Part shown: positions 24,738 to 33,338 of the stretch, one piece after another
Layout of the letters: every line of letters starts with the position of its first letter
Numbering within the stretch: position 1 is the first letter of the stretch
Assembly: GCA_934201705.1 (NCBI GenBank)
Contig: CAKPXF010000028.1
Span: 1-33,398 of the forward strand
Direction: 5' to 3'
DNA: 33,398 bases
Origin: an uncultured Bacilli bacterium
Lineage (GTDB): Bacteria > Bacillota_I > Bacilli_A > RFN20 > CAG-631
The notes under the pieces: generated by a model
What the model was told of the DNA's origin: nothing
Databases searched by the model: none
The model's input: the letters and a program-made list of their open reading frames with translations, nothing else
Program-made: the position numbers and the translations under genes

Positions 24738-25379
24738 ATGAAAAATAAAAATTTAAATTTGAAAATTGCCATTATGGCATGCTTTATGGCGTTAATCGCT
24801 ATCTTTACTTTTGTACCTTACGTCGGCTTTATACCACTAGGTTTTATGTCGGTTACAATTATACACGTAGTTGTAATAATCGGAGCTATTCTTTTAAATA
24901 AGAATTATGGAGCTTTACTTGGCTTATTTATGGGAGTTAGTTCAATGATTAAATCAATGGCTACTGGAACAATGGGAGATCAAACTTTCATTATGCCATG
25001 GGTTAGCATTTTACCTAGAGTATTATTTGGCTACTTAGCTGGTCTAATATATGAAAAAATGCATTTTAAGTCAAAATACTTAAATGCATTTTTATGTGCT
25101 ATGCTTTCAACAATTATTCATACATTACTAGTATTTGTAGTATATCTACCAACATTTGTTTTTATGTATAGTGATGGAGATTTCTTCAAAGATTTTACTG
25201 GTAGTATTGGAGGCGTCACTACAACATTACCTCTTAGCCTTTATTGCTTTGTCACTTTTATGTTCTCTTGCCTTTTTGAAACATTATTAAGTGTCATTGT
25301 TATTCCACCGGCAATTTTAATTTTAAAGAATAATAAAATGATTGAAAGAATTACGAATAATGTAAAGGAAGGAAACTAA
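24738..25379 (+). CDS. ECF transporter S component, probably for pantothenate
   Basis: The protein has 213 residues and about six hydrophobic helices (10-28, 34-54, 57-74, 89-106, 114-143, 166-197), the usual S-component topology. The motif PWVSILPRVLFGYLAGLIY resembles PanT-type S components. The start codon of coaX, the pantothenate kinase, is 1 bp after its stop, which is the strongest reason to propose pantothenate. It needs the shared EcfA/EcfA'/EcfT module, which is not in this window. A GAAGGAAATA ribosome site precedes ATG 24738. The 64 bp before it is the longest gap in this operon and has no clear promoter or riboswitch. Confidence 0.8.
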   Translation: MKNKNLNLKIAIMACFMALIAIFTFVPYVGFIPLGFMSVTIIHVVVIIGAILLNKNYGALLGLFMGVSSMIKSMATGTMGDQTFIMPWVSILPRVLFGYLAGLIYEKMHFKSKYLNAFLCAMLSTIIHTLLVFVVYLPTFVFMYSDGDFFKDFTGSIGGVTTTLPLSLYCFVTFMFSCLFETLLSVIVIPPAILILKNNKMIERITNNVKEGN

Positions 25380-25380
25380 T

Positions 25381-26127
25381 ATGGTATTACTAATAGATGT
25401 TGGGAATTCAAATATTTGCTTTGCGTTTAAAAAAGATGATAAAGTTTATAATAATTTCCGCATAAAATCATTTAAAAATAAAAGCTGCGATGAGTTTTAT
25501 ATTCTAATTAAACAATTTATTAATGAAAATATTGATGATGCAATAATAAGTTCTGTTGTACCAGTCATTACAAGTGCAATGGTTCAAATGCTAAAAAAAT
25601 ATTATAATATTGATCCTAAAGTCATTGGAAACTCCTTAAAAATAGGAATTAATATTATTGCAGATGATCCAAAAACAGTTGGTGCTGATTTAATATGCGA
25701 TGTTAGCGGTGCTAGTTGTATTTACGATGAAGGATTAATTATCGATTTAGGTACTGCTTCAAAATTTATTTATTTTAAAAACAAAAGTTTGCTTGGAGTA
25801 TGTATTGCTCCCGGAGTTGTTATTTCTACTAATGCAATGATTGAAAATGCAGCACTACTACCTAATTTTGAATTAATTGCCCCTAAAAAAGTATTAAATT
25901 CATCAACAATCCCTTGTATGCAATCTGGAGTTATTTATGGCTATGCTTCAATGGTAGATGGTATGATTAAAAGAATTAAAAAGGAACTTAATAATCCATC
26001 TTTAAAAGTAATAGCGACCGGTGGATTGATTAAGTTAATTTCTTCTTTTTGCGAAGAAAAATTTGACTTAATAGATCCTTTATTAACATTAAAAGGTGTA
26101 GCTAACATTTATAAAAAAAATATTTAA
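25381..26127 (+). CDS. coaX: Type III pantothenate kinase
   Basis: The protein has 248 residues. It starts with LLIDVGNSN (the phosphate-1 loop), has SSVVP, GADLICDVSGA, IIDLGTASKF, GVCIAPGVVISTNAMI and a late ATGGL loop. These are the blocks of CoaX, the actin-fold kinase that phosphorylates pantothenate and, unlike types I and II, is not inhibited by CoA. It is coupled to a probable pantothenate importer and shares the operon with coaE. No terminator is seen after it; an AT-only inverted repeat of low stability (around 26108-26150) lies between it and the convergent HAD gene. Confidence 0.93.
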   Translation: MVLLIDVGNSNICFAFKKDDKVYNNFRIKSFKNKSCDEFYILIKQFINENIDDAIISSVVPVITSAMVQMLKKYYNIDPKVIGNSLKIGINIIADDPKTVGADLICDVSGASCIYDEGLIIDLGTASKFIYFKNKSLLGVCIAPGVVISTNAMIENAALLPNFELIAPKKVLNSSTIPCMQSGVIYGYASMVDGMIKRIKKELNNPSLKVIATGGLIKLISSFCEEKFDLIDPLLTLKGVANIYKKNI

Positions 26128-26131
26128 ATAA

Positions 26132-26770
26132 TTATTTATTTAAATACTTTAATAAATCAGTAAATTCATCAATTACATCATTGTTGCTTTTTAATAAGCG
26201 TTCTTTACTTGTATGACCAGAAGCAATAAGTACACAATTTGTATTTATCGATGAAGCAACCTCACTATCATGTAAAGAATCACCAATTAGTAATGTTTCT
26301 TTTGGATTAATATTTTCATTTTTAATAAAATCTATAGCTACTTGCTCTTTTGAATTAGCCATATTATCATTTAGTCCGACAACATAATCAAATAAATCAT
26401 ATATTTCATAATATTTTAATTGCTTTATTAATGTTTCTTTTAATGAAGCAGATAAACATATTAAAGTATATGATTTTTTTAATTCTGTAAGTATTTCTTT
26501 AACGTTTTTAAACAGCTTTGCTTTTGAATATGAAAGCTCATTATACATACTATGAAACTCATTTCCTATTTTTTTAAAATTATCATTACTTACATCAAAG
26601 CCTAAAATTTTATAATAATTAATAACTGGAAAAGTAAAAATTTCCTTATAGTATTTTTTACTTACATGCTTAATATTGTATTGTTTACATAAAACATTTA
26701 ATATTTTTAAGCATAAAGTACAATCATCAAGTAAAGTCCCATTAAAATCAAAAATTAAATTCTTATACAT
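26132..26770 (-). CDS. HAD-superfamily hydrolase (phosphoglycolate phosphatase-like)
   Basis: The protein has 212 residues. Motif I is DFNGTLLDD: Asp8 is the nucleophile, but the usual second Asp is Asn10. Motif II is Ser107 in LSAS, motif III a Lys at 141, and motif IV LIGDSLHDSE with Asp164 and Asp168. The helical cap lies between residues 15 and 85. The Asp-to-Asn change removes the usual general acid, so rate or substrate may differ from standard phosphatases; this DFNGTLLDD form is seen in other Firmicutes HAD proteins from memory. The substrate is unknown. It has its own strong promoter and is convergent to coaX with a 4-bp gap. Confidence 0.82.
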   Translation of the reverse strand: MYKNLIFDFNGTLLDDCTLCLKILNVLCKQYNIKHVSKKYYKEIFTFPVINYYKILGFDVSNDNFKKIGNEFHSMYNELSYSKAKLFKNVKEILTELKKSYTLICLSASLKETLIKQLKYYEIYDLFDYVVGLNDNMANSKEQVAIDFIKNENINPKETLLIGDSLHDSEVASSINTNCVLIASGHTSKERLLKSNNDVIDEFTDLLKYLNK

Positions 26771-26790
26771 TTTATCACGTCCATAAATAA

Positions 26791-26819
26791 ATTATAAATA
26801 AAAAACATATACTAGTCAA
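26791..26819 (-). promoter_or_regulatory. Sigma-A promoter of the HAD gene
   Basis: On the minus strand TTGACT (26819-26814), 17-bp spacer, TATAAT (26796-26791), 20 bp before the start. Confidence 0.78.
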
Positions 26820-26852
26820 AAGCATTTTTACTTTTATATACAAAAATGCCTG

Positions 26853-26866
26853 TTTACTATAGTAAT
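26853..26866. promoter_or_regulatory. Palindrome between divergent promoters, related to the ROK operator
   Basis: TTTACTATAGTAAT has a perfect 12-bp palindromic core (26854-26865) and shares the half-sites TTTACT and AGTAA with the palindrome at 12132-12145. It lies 8 bp before the -35 of the exporter genes and about 34 bp before that of the HAD gene. Confidence 0.4.
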
Positions 26867-26874
26867 ATTATTCA

Positions 26875-26903
26875 TTGAAAATTTAATAAAAAAAAGTTAT
26901 AAT
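26875..26903 (+). promoter_or_regulatory. Sigma-A promoter of the ABC exporter
   Basis: TTGAAA (26875-26880), 17-bp spacer, TATAAT (26898-26903), 48 bp before the start. Confidence 0.78.
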
Positions 26904-26907
26904 AATT

Positions 26908-26930
26908 TAAGTTAGTTTTTAACTAACTTA
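26908..26930 (+). promoter_or_regulatory. Perfect inverted repeat at the exporter transcription start, MarR-type operator candidate
   Basis: TAAGTTAGTT and AACTAACTTA flank a TTT centre. It sits at the expected +1, where a repressor would block transcription. The TTAGTT/AACTAA half-sites resemble MarR-family operators. As RNA it would be a stable 10-bp hairpin at the 5' end. Confidence 0.6.
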
Positions 26931-26951
26931 TTAATAAAAGGAGGCTGCTAA

Positions 26952-28706
26952 ATGTTTAAATTATTTAAATATTTAAAAAAATATTGGTGGGCTACGCTGC
27001 TTGCGCCTTTATTTATGGTCGGCGAAGTCGGTATGGATATGCTAATAACACAGCAAATGCAACAAATGATTGACAATGGCATCCAAGCTAGCAATTTAAA
27101 TGTTGTTAAAACTGTTGGCTTAAATATGCTAATATTAGTTTTAATTGGAGTTAGCTGTGGTATTTTATCAGGCGTATTTGCAAATATTGCAAGCTGTAAA
27201 TATGCTAATGATTTAAGGAAAGATTTGTTTAATAAAATAATGCAATTATCATTTGATCAAACAGATAAATTTTCAACATCATCATTAATTACTAGAGTTA
27301 CAAACGATGTTACACAAATGCAAAACTTTATTGCTCAAATAATTAGAATGTTTGTTAGATCACTTGGAATGTTTTTTTTAGGAATTTTATTAACTATTAA
27401 AATTGATTCAAGATTTGCTATTTTACTTGCTATTGCATTACCACTTGAAATATGTGTTATGGTATTTTTTATTAGAAAAGCGTTTCCTATATTTAATGTA
27501 ATTCAAACAAAACTTGATAATTTAAATACTGTTGTTCATGAAAATTTAACTGGAGCTAGAGTTGTTAAGGCCTTTTGTAAAGAAAACTACGAAATTAATA
27601 GATTCTATAATGTTAATGATTCATACGCATCTACATTAATGTATGTTAATAAAATGATGGCTGTTTTAATGCCCATTTTTATGTTAATTATCTATGCGGC
27701 ACAAATAGCTATTTATGCTATTGGTGGAAATAATATTTTAGATGCATTTTTTAATAATAAGACCCCAACAATTTCAATTGGTATGATATCACAAGCTACA
27801 ACTTATATTTTAATGATTTGTTTTTCATTAATTCAATTAGGTATGATGTTTATGAGTATTGCAAGAGCATCTGCTTCTTCTAAAAGAATTAACGATGTAC
27901 TTGATTGCAAGCTTGAAATTGAGGATGGAAATATCAATATTAATGACATAAAAGAAAAAGGTGTTGTTGAATTTAAAAATGTATCATTTAAATACCCTCA
28001 AGCGAGTGAAAATGTTTTAGAAAATTTAAACTTTAAAATCAACAAAGGTGAAACAGTTGCAATTGTTGGTGCAACAGGAAGTGGTAAAACAACACTTGTT
28101 AACTTAATTAATAGATTTTATGATGTTAATGAAGGAGAAGTTCTTGTTGATAATGTCAATGTTAAAGATTATAGGCAAGAGGACTTAAGAAACAAAATTG
28201 CAATTGCTTTGCAAAAAGCAGAATTATTTGCTGGATCTATAAAAGATAATATTAAATGGGGTAAGGAAAATGCAAGTGATGAAGAAGTAGAAAATGCTGC
28301 TAAAATTGCTCAAGCCGAAGAATTCATTTTAAGTAAAAAAGATAAATATGATGAATTCATAGAAGAAAAAGGCACATCTTTATCTGGTGGACAAAAACAA
28401 CGTATTTCTATTGCTCGTGCAATTGTTAAAAAACCAGAAATTTTAATCTTTGATGATTCAACATCAGCACTAGATTTAGTAACTGAAGCAAAGCTATATA
28501 AAGCTATGAAGGAAAATATTAATGACACAACTAGAATAGTTGTCGCTCAACGTATTGCAACAGCAAAAAATGCTGATAAAATTATTGTTTTAGATAGCGG
28601 AAAAATAATTGCTTTTGATACACATGAAAACTTATTGAATAATTGTGAAGTATACATAGATATTTATAATTCACAACTTAAGAGAGAAGGTGTATTTGAT
28701 GAATAG
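26952..28706 (+). CDS. Heterodimeric ABC exporter, subunit with degenerate catalytic site
   Basis: The protein has 584 residues: a six-helix membrane domain (1 to about 320) fused to an ATPase domain. Walker A GATGSGKT is at 373-380 and the signature LSGGQ at 477-481, both normal. Walker B is LIFDDSTSALD with Asp502 where the catalytic Glu belongs, and the switch histidine is Gln533 in VVAQRI. This is the expected pattern for the subunit that gives the inactive site in heterodimeric multidrug exporters such as BmrCD, LmrCD and PatAB. The membrane helices begin with the YLKKYWWATLLAPLFM block typical of that group. The partner gene overlaps its last codons. Export of drugs, peptides or lipids is possible; the substrate cannot be told. 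Confidence 0.92.
   Translation: MFKLFKYLKKYWWATLLAPLFMVGEVGMDMLITQQMQQMIDNGIQASNLNVVKTVGLNMLILVLIGVSCGILSGVFANIASCKYANDLRKDLFNKIMQLSFDQTDKFSTSSLITRVTNDVTQMQNFIAQIIRMFVRSLGMFFLGILLTIKIDSRFAILLAIALPLEICVMVFFIRKAFPIFNVIQTKLDNLNTVVHENLTGARVVKAFCKENYEINRFYNVNDSYASTLMYVNKMMAVLMPIFMLIIYAAQIAIYAIGGNNILDAFFNNKTPTISIGMISQATTYILMICFSLIQLGMMFMSIARASASSKRINDVLDCKLEIEDGNININDIKEKGVVEFKNVSFKYPQASENVLENLNFKINKGETVAIVGATGSGKTTLVNLINRFYDVNEGEVLVDNVNVKDYRQEDLRNKIAIALQKAELFAGSIKDNIKWGKENASDEEVENAAKIAQAEEFILSKKDKYDEFIEEKGTSLSGGQKQRISIARAIVKKPEILIFDDSTSALDLVTEAKLYKAMKENINDTTRIVVAQRIATAKNADKIIVLDSGKIIAFDTHENLLNNCEVYIDIYNSQLKREGVFDE
28687..28692 (+). promoter_or_regulatory. Ribosome binding site that sets the second exporter start
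   Basis: AAGGTG lies 6 bp before ATG 28699. The in-frame GTG at 28690 is part of this site. Confidence 0.6.
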
Positions 28707-30597
28707 AAGGAAACTTGATGAAAATAAATTAAAAGATATTCAAAGACAACAAGGAAATAAGGGCGGACCTGGAGGACGATTTGGGGGAGTAAAGGAAAAG
28801 CCAAAGGATTTAAAAGGAACTATAAAAAAATTATTAAAATACGTTTCTTTTTCTAAAATTACACTAATAGTATTAGTTGTTATCGTTTTAGTTTCTACAA
28901 TTATTAGTTTATCAACAAACATTGTTATTGAAAAATTAATTGCTTCCCTTGGATCATATAATTTTGAAGATAAAAAATGGGTCGTAAATCCAAACAAAAC
29001 TAACTTTATGAATAATATATTGTTGCTTGGTGGTATTTATCTATCTTATTGTGTATTACAATATTTCACTTCATTATTAGCAGCTTATATTGCAGTTGGT
29101 ATGACTAAGAAAATGCGTAATGACTTATTTAATAAAATTGCTCTTTTACCAATTAAATATACTGATTGTCATCCACATGGTGATATAATGTCAAGAATGA
29201 CTAATGATGTTGATAATATTGCAAATGCTGTATCCTCTTCAATTACATCATTAGTTTCAGGAGTATTAACTATTTTTGGCTGTTTAGCTATTATGATTTA
29301 TTATTCACCATTATTAACCTTAGTTTCATTAATTACATTAGCATTAACAATTATTTTAACGGCATTAATGTCAAAATTTATGCGTCCTTTATTTTTAAAG
29401 CAGCAATCTGTTTTAGGCCTTTTAAATTCTCAAACTGAAGAAATGGTTTCTGGTTGTAAAACTGTTATTGCTTATAATCATCAAAAAACTGCAAAAGAAG
29501 AGTTTAATGAGTATTCAGATGATTTATGCAAAACAGGAATGAAAGCTCAAATATGGAGTGGTTCAATGGGTCCAATTATGAACTTCATTGGTAATGTTAG
29601 TTACTTTTTAATTTGTTACTTTGGAGCTTTATTTGTAATAAATGGAATTGGTAATTCTTTATTCAATGAACCATTAACAATAGCTGTTGTTATTATGTTT
29701 ATTAATACTTCCAAGCAATTTACTCGTCCAATAAATGAGGTCGCTTCTTTATATTCATCCTTAATTACAGCATTAGCTGGTGGTGAAAGAGTATTTTCAT
29801 TACTTAATGAAGATGTTGAAGATTTTACAAGTAAAGTAGAATTTGATCCAACTAAAACTAAAGGAACTATTGATTTTGAACATGTATATTTTTCATATAT
29901 TAAAGATAAGCCAGTTTTAAAAGATTTTACCTTAGATATTAGAAGTGGACATAAAATTGCCTTAGTTGGAGCTACTGGTAGTGGTAAAACTACTATTGTT
30001 AATTTATTATTAAGATTTTATGATATTGATTCTGGAAGTATAAAAATTGATGGTATTGATATAAAAGATATGTCTAAAAAAGATTTAAGAGATGCTATAT
30101 CAATTGTATTACAAGATGCTGTTTTATTTGAAGATAGTGTTGAAAACAATGTTAAATTTGGAAAAGAAAATGCCACACATGAGCAGTTTTTAAAGGCTAT
30201 TGACATGGCAAACTGTAAAAGCTTTATAAGAAAGCTTCCTGAAAAGGAAAAAACAATTTTAACTGAAGGAGCAACAAATATTTCTCAAGGTCAAAGACAA
30301 TTGCTAACTATTGCTCGTGCAGTACTTGCTGATCCTAAAATATTGATTCTTGATGAAGCAACTTCATCAGTTGATACAAGAACTGAAAAGAAAATTCAGG
30401 ATGCAATGGTTAAATTAATGCAAAATAGGACTTCAATTATTATTGCCCATCGTCTTTCAACAATTCAAGATGCTGACTTAATTGTTGTATTAGATCAAGG
30501 AAGGGTTGTTGAAATGGGTAACCATGAAGAGTTAATTAAAAAGGATGGCGCTTATAATAGGCTTTATCAAACTCAATACAAAGGATTAAATATGTAG
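28699..30597 (+). CDS. Heterodimeric ABC exporter, subunit with the active catalytic site
   Basis: From ATG 28699 the protein has 632 residues. The N-terminal 40 residues are cytoplasmic and rich in Gly, Arg and Lys (QQGNKGGPGGRFGG), which is common in this subunit type. Six membrane helices follow, then the ATPase domain: Walker A at 424-431 (Lys430), a deviant signature ISQGQ (528-532), Walker B ILDEATSSVD with Glu553, and the switch His584 in IIAHRLST. So the active site is made from this Walker set and the normal LSGGQ of the partner, while the other site is dead. It overlaps the first subunit by 8 bp. A strong terminator follows at 30606. Confidence 0.93.
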   Translation: MNRRKLDENKLKDIQRQQGNKGGPGGRFGGVKEKPKDLKGTIKKLLKYVSFSKITLIVLVVIVLVSTIISLSTNIVIEKLIASLGSYNFEDKKWVVNPNKTNFMNNILLLGGIYLSYCVLQYFTSLLAAYIAVGMTKKMRNDLFNKIALLPIKYTDCHPHGDIMSRMTNDVDNIANAVSSSITSLVSGVLTIFGCLAIMIYYSPLLTLVSLITLALTIILTALMSKFMRPLFLKQQSVLGLLNSQTEEMVSGCKTVIAYNHQKTAKEEFNEYSDDLCKTGMKAQIWSGSMGPIMNFIGNVSYFLICYFGALFVINGIGNSLFNEPLTIAVVIMFINTSKQFTRPINEVASLYSSLITALAGGERVFSLLNEDVEDFTSKVEFDPTKTKGTIDFEHVYFSYIKDKPVLKDFTLDIRSGHKIALVGATGSGKTTIVNLLLRFYDIDSGSIKIDGIDIKDMSKKDLRDAISIVLQDAVLFEDSVENNVKFGKENATHEQFLKAIDMANCKSFIRKLPEKEKTILTEGATNISQGQRQLLTIARAVLADPKILILDEATSSVDTRTEKKIQDAMVKLMQNRTSIIIAHRLSTIQDADLIVVLDQGRVVEMGNHEELIKKDGAYNRLYQTQYKGLNM

Positions 30598-30605
30598 TTT
30601 CATTA

Positions 30606-30637
30606 AATGCTTTTACAAATTGTAAGAGCATTTTTTT
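30606..30637 (+). terminator. Rho-independent terminator of the ABC exporter operon
   Basis: AATGCTTTTACA (30606-30617), AAT loop, TGTAAGAGCATT (30621-30632) with one G-U pair, then a T-run. Confidence 0.9.
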
Positions 30638-30683
30638 GTTGCTAATATTATTAAGTAAGCATAGTATAACATGGTGATGTATT

Positions 30684-31472
30684 ATGGAATCTTTATTAAA
30701 TATTAATCCTATTTTACTGGCTTTTTTAGCTACATTATTTACTTATCTTATGAATTTATTTGGATCATTAACCGTTGTCTTTTTCAATAATATATCTAAA
30801 AGGGTATTAAATTCATTTTTAGCATTTGGAGCCGGAATAATGATTGCATCAAGTTTCTTTTCGTTATTGAATCCAGCAATTTCACTTTCTGAAGAATTAA
30901 ATAAAACTAGTTGGATAATTGTTAGCATTGGCTTTTTACTTGGTGGTTTATTAATAATTTTTGCCGATTTAGTATTAAATAAAATCTTAAAAGCAAAAAA
31001 TAAAGTAAATAATAAAAAAAGAAGTATTTTAACATTTGGAGCGATTACTTTACATAATATTCCTGAGGGAATGGCCGTTGGCATTGCCTTTGCAGGATTA
31101 ATAAACAATCAAGATACACAAATATTAATTGCTGCAATTATGCTATCATTTGGTATTGGTATTCAAAATTTTCCTGAAGGTGTGGCAACTGCTTTGCCAT
31201 TAAGGCATGAAGGCGTTTCAAAAGGAAAAGCATTTTTTTATGGGCAAGCAAGTGGTGCGGTTGAGCCACTTTTTGGAGTAATTGGTTGTATTTTTGCTCT
31301 TTATGTCAATTCATTTCAACCATTTTTATTAAGCTTTGCTTCTGGTGCTATGATTGCTACATGTGTATCAGAATTAATTCCACAAGCTAGTAATGATAAT
31401 AAAAATTTTTCAACCTTATTGTTTACATTAGGTTTTATAATAATGATGATTCTTGATGTTTCTTTAGGTTAA
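30684..31472 (+). CDS. ZIP-family metal transporter (GufA-like)
   Basis: The protein has 262 residues and about eight hydrophobic helices. The two metal-binding motifs are TLHNIPEGMAVG in helix 4 and QNFPEGVATALPL in helix 5, as in ZIP transporters such as ZupT and GufA. They carry zinc, and often iron or manganese, into the cytoplasm; the direction and metal here are inferred. KAFFYGQASGAVEP and the C-terminal LIPQA motif fit the GufA branch. It stands alone between two terminators. A GGTGATG ribosome site precedes ATG 30684. A TATAAC at 30665 could be its -10, but no -35 is spaced well. Confidence 0.9.
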   Translation: MESLLNINPILLAFLATLFTYLMNLFGSLTVVFFNNISKRVLNSFLAFGAGIMIASSFFSLLNPAISLSEELNKTSWIIVSIGFLLGGLLIIFADLVLNKILKAKNKVNNKKRSILTFGAITLHNIPEGMAVGIAFAGLINNQDTQILIAAIMLSFGIGIQNFPEGVATALPLRHEGVSKGKAFFYGQASGAVEPLFGVIGCIFALYVNSFQPFLLSFASGAMIATCVSELIPQASNDNKNFSTLLFTLGFIIMMILDVSLG

Positions 31473-31481
31473 TTAATAAAT

Positions 31482-31526
31482 AAAAGCTATTTTATCTATA
31501 ACTTATATTATAGAAAAATAGCTTTT
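31482..31526. terminator. Bidirectional terminator between convergent genes
   Basis: AAAAGCTATTTT (31482-31493) pairs with AAAATAGCTTTT ending at 31526; the stem continues inward through CTATAA/TTATAG with one bulge. It can end the ZIP transcript on one strand and the anti-sigma transcript on the other. Confidence 0.8.
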
Positions 31527-31565
31527 AAATTATTTAAAAATATTTTTTATAATTATTTAACTGCA

Positions 31566-32945
31566 TTAAGCATTATTTTTTAAAGAATCCTTTAATGATT
31601 GCTTATAAGCTAATACATCTTCTTTTGCTTTTTTAATATCATCGCCATATGCTTTTTCAAAGCTTGCAAATGCTTCATCCTTTTTAGCATTGATTGTGTT
31701 TTCAAGAGTTTTAGCGTTTTCAGTTAATTTAGCTTCAATTTCATCTTGACTTGGAAGTGTATTTTTATATTTTTCTAAAGCTTCAATTGATGAATTAATA
31801 CCTTTAATAGCACCATCAATTAATTTATTAGCAGCAGTTGCAGCATCATCTAAGCCTTCTTGCAATCCCTCAACAACATTAATTTGAGCATCTAGTAATT
31901 TTGTTAATCTTTCTTGTGTTTCTTTGTCATTTACATCAGCACTAGCAATTTGATTTTTATATTTAATTAAATCTTCTTTAGCACTAGCATAGCTATTAGA
32001 AATAGTTTGATATAAACAATCCTCTTTTACGAAATTATTATATTTAATTTCATTTAAATAATCTATTGAGCTTTTAAGGCCTTGTAGTACTGCATCATAA
32101 CCAGCCATATAAATTTCATAAATCTTACCCATACCTGAGATTACATCCTTAGTATATTCAGATTCAGCAAATTTAATATCATATTCTTTTACTTGATTGT
32201 ATAGCTCTTCTAATTCTTTGCTATAGATTTCTGCTGTTTCTATATGATAAATCTTTACAACATTAAATAATTGTTCATATGTCATCTTTTTAACATCTTC
32301 TTCTGTTAATGTTGGATCACACTTTAAAGCAAGTTTTTCAAGATTAGCACGACTAATTGCTTCAACATATGCAATTGTTTCATTTACATGTAATTTGTCA
32401 CATACTTTACTAACAGTTGAATCAATTGTATTTTTAATGCTTTCTTTAATTTTTTCATCATCTGTAGTTATTGAAAAGCTTAACTTATTGTCTTCAATTC
32501 GAGCATTTCCAGAAACTAAATAGCCTGTTTCATTTTCGATAGTTAAAACAATTTCTATTGCCTCATTCAAATCTTTTCCTTCAATTTTTTCACCAGCAAT
32601 AATCATTTTTCCTTCATTGTTTTCGCCTTTTACTGAAACAACTTTATTATTGTTATCAACTAAGAAGCTAACAGATGGATTTAAATCCATTGTAACTAAT
32701 GAAGCAACATGTCCATCTTTATTGTTATTTGAAGAAGAATTTAATACTATTGCAGTAGTAACACCTGCAACTATTGCAACACATGCAACGCCTGATAAAA
32801 TTACAACACTTTTTTTCATAAAATAATTTTCCTTTCTTTGAATATGGTCATCTTTTAGATTTAACTTATTTTTTAAAACATCAAAGTTATCTTTATTATT
32901 TAAAGAATTGATAACATCAAGTTTATATTTTTTCTTATAGTTCAT
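31566..32945 (-). CDS. RsgI-like membrane anti-sigma factor with a long helical extracellular stalk
   Basis: The protein has 459 residues. The first 42 are cytoplasmic and basic, the expected sigma-binding end. One membrane helix spans about 46-67. Just outside is MDLNPSVSF, with Asn89-Pro90 in the place where RsgI proteins cleave themselves, followed by VKGENNEGKMI and a GYL block, the order of the RsgI juxtamembrane domain. The last 200 residues are Ala/Glu/Lys-rich and predicted helical, probably a coiled-coil or sensor stalk. RsgI proteins hold a SigI-type sigma factor until an outside signal acts; that is family knowledge. It overlaps the sigma gene by ATGA. A second ribosome-like site (AGAAAGG) lies 11 bp before Met43, so a shorter form without the anti-sigma end is possible. 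Confidence 0.78.
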   Translation of the reverse strand: MNYKKKYKLDVINSLNNKDNFDVLKNKLNLKDDHIQRKENYFMKKSVVILSGVACVAIVAGVTTAIVLNSSSNNNKDGHVASLVTMDLNPSVSFLVDNNNKVVSVKGENNEGKMIIAGEKIEGKDLNEAIEIVLTIENETGYLVSGNARIEDNKLSFSITTDDEKIKESIKNTIDSTVSKVCDKLHVNETIAYVEAISRANLEKLALKCDPTLTEEDVKKMTYEQLFNVVKIYHIETAEIYSKELEELYNQVKEYDIKFAESEYTKDVISGMGKIYEIYMAGYDAVLQGLKSSIDYLNEIKYNNFVKEDCLYQTISNSYASAKEDLIKYKNQIASADVNDKETQERLTKLLDAQINVVEGLQEGLDDAATAANKLIDGAIKGINSSIEALEKYKNTLPSQDEIEAKLTENAKTLENTINAKKDEAFASFEKAYGDDIKKAKEDVLAYKQSLKDSLKNNA

Positions 32946-33304
32946 TTACTTTCACATCCTTTATAATAAGATTTTAGTTTTTTTAAGCAACTATAGTAAG
33001 TTGCTTGTATTATCCCTATAGATAAGTTAAATTCATCAGCAATTTCTTTAAAAGAATAATCAAATACAATTTTTAATGTCATTATTTTAGCTTCACTTTT
33101 ATTTAATACCTTGTTCAATGTTGAAATAACATATAAATCACTATTATCATCATTGCTTGCTAAAGTATTAATTAAGACATCATCAATTGTAACAGTACTG
33201 TTTTTGCTTTTTTTTCTATATAAATCTATTGCTTCATTTTTACTTATCGTAGATAATAACTGTTTAAGATTTGAATCATCCTTTATGCCTTCAATACTAT
33301 ACAT
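32942..33304 (-). pseudogene. ECF-type sigma factor, 5' end missing
   Basis: From the first ATG (33304) there are 120 residues: late region 2 with TISKNEAIDLYRKK and region 4 with LNKSEAKIMTLKIVFDYSFKEIADEF, a helix-turn-helix. Regions 2.1 and 2.2, about 50 residues, are not present. The coding match goes on upstream of the ATG as AQQNTFLKF, the region-2 core (normally DAxQxTFLKF), up to 33331, and stops there. No ribosome site precedes ATG 33304, unlike nearly every other gene in the window. Beyond 33331 the sequence changes to a repeat pair like an IS end. I read it as a sigma gene cut at its 5' end. If a fused start beyond the window edge exists, the frame is open to that edge. Confidence 0.7.
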
Positions 33305-33338
33305 AAATTTAAGAAAAGTATTTTGTTGTGCTATTAAT

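Noticed and set aside
26822..26849. GCATTTTT/AAAAATGC hairpin as a terminator
   Set aside because: It lies upstream of both divergent promoters, so no transcript from the mapped genes ends there. It may be structural or chance in AT-rich DNA.
30743..31108. 121-codon open frame on the minus strand inside the ZIP transporter gene
   Set aside because: It is antisense to a well-supported membrane protein with intact metal motifs, has no ribosome site, and its composition mirrors the hydrophobic helices opposite.
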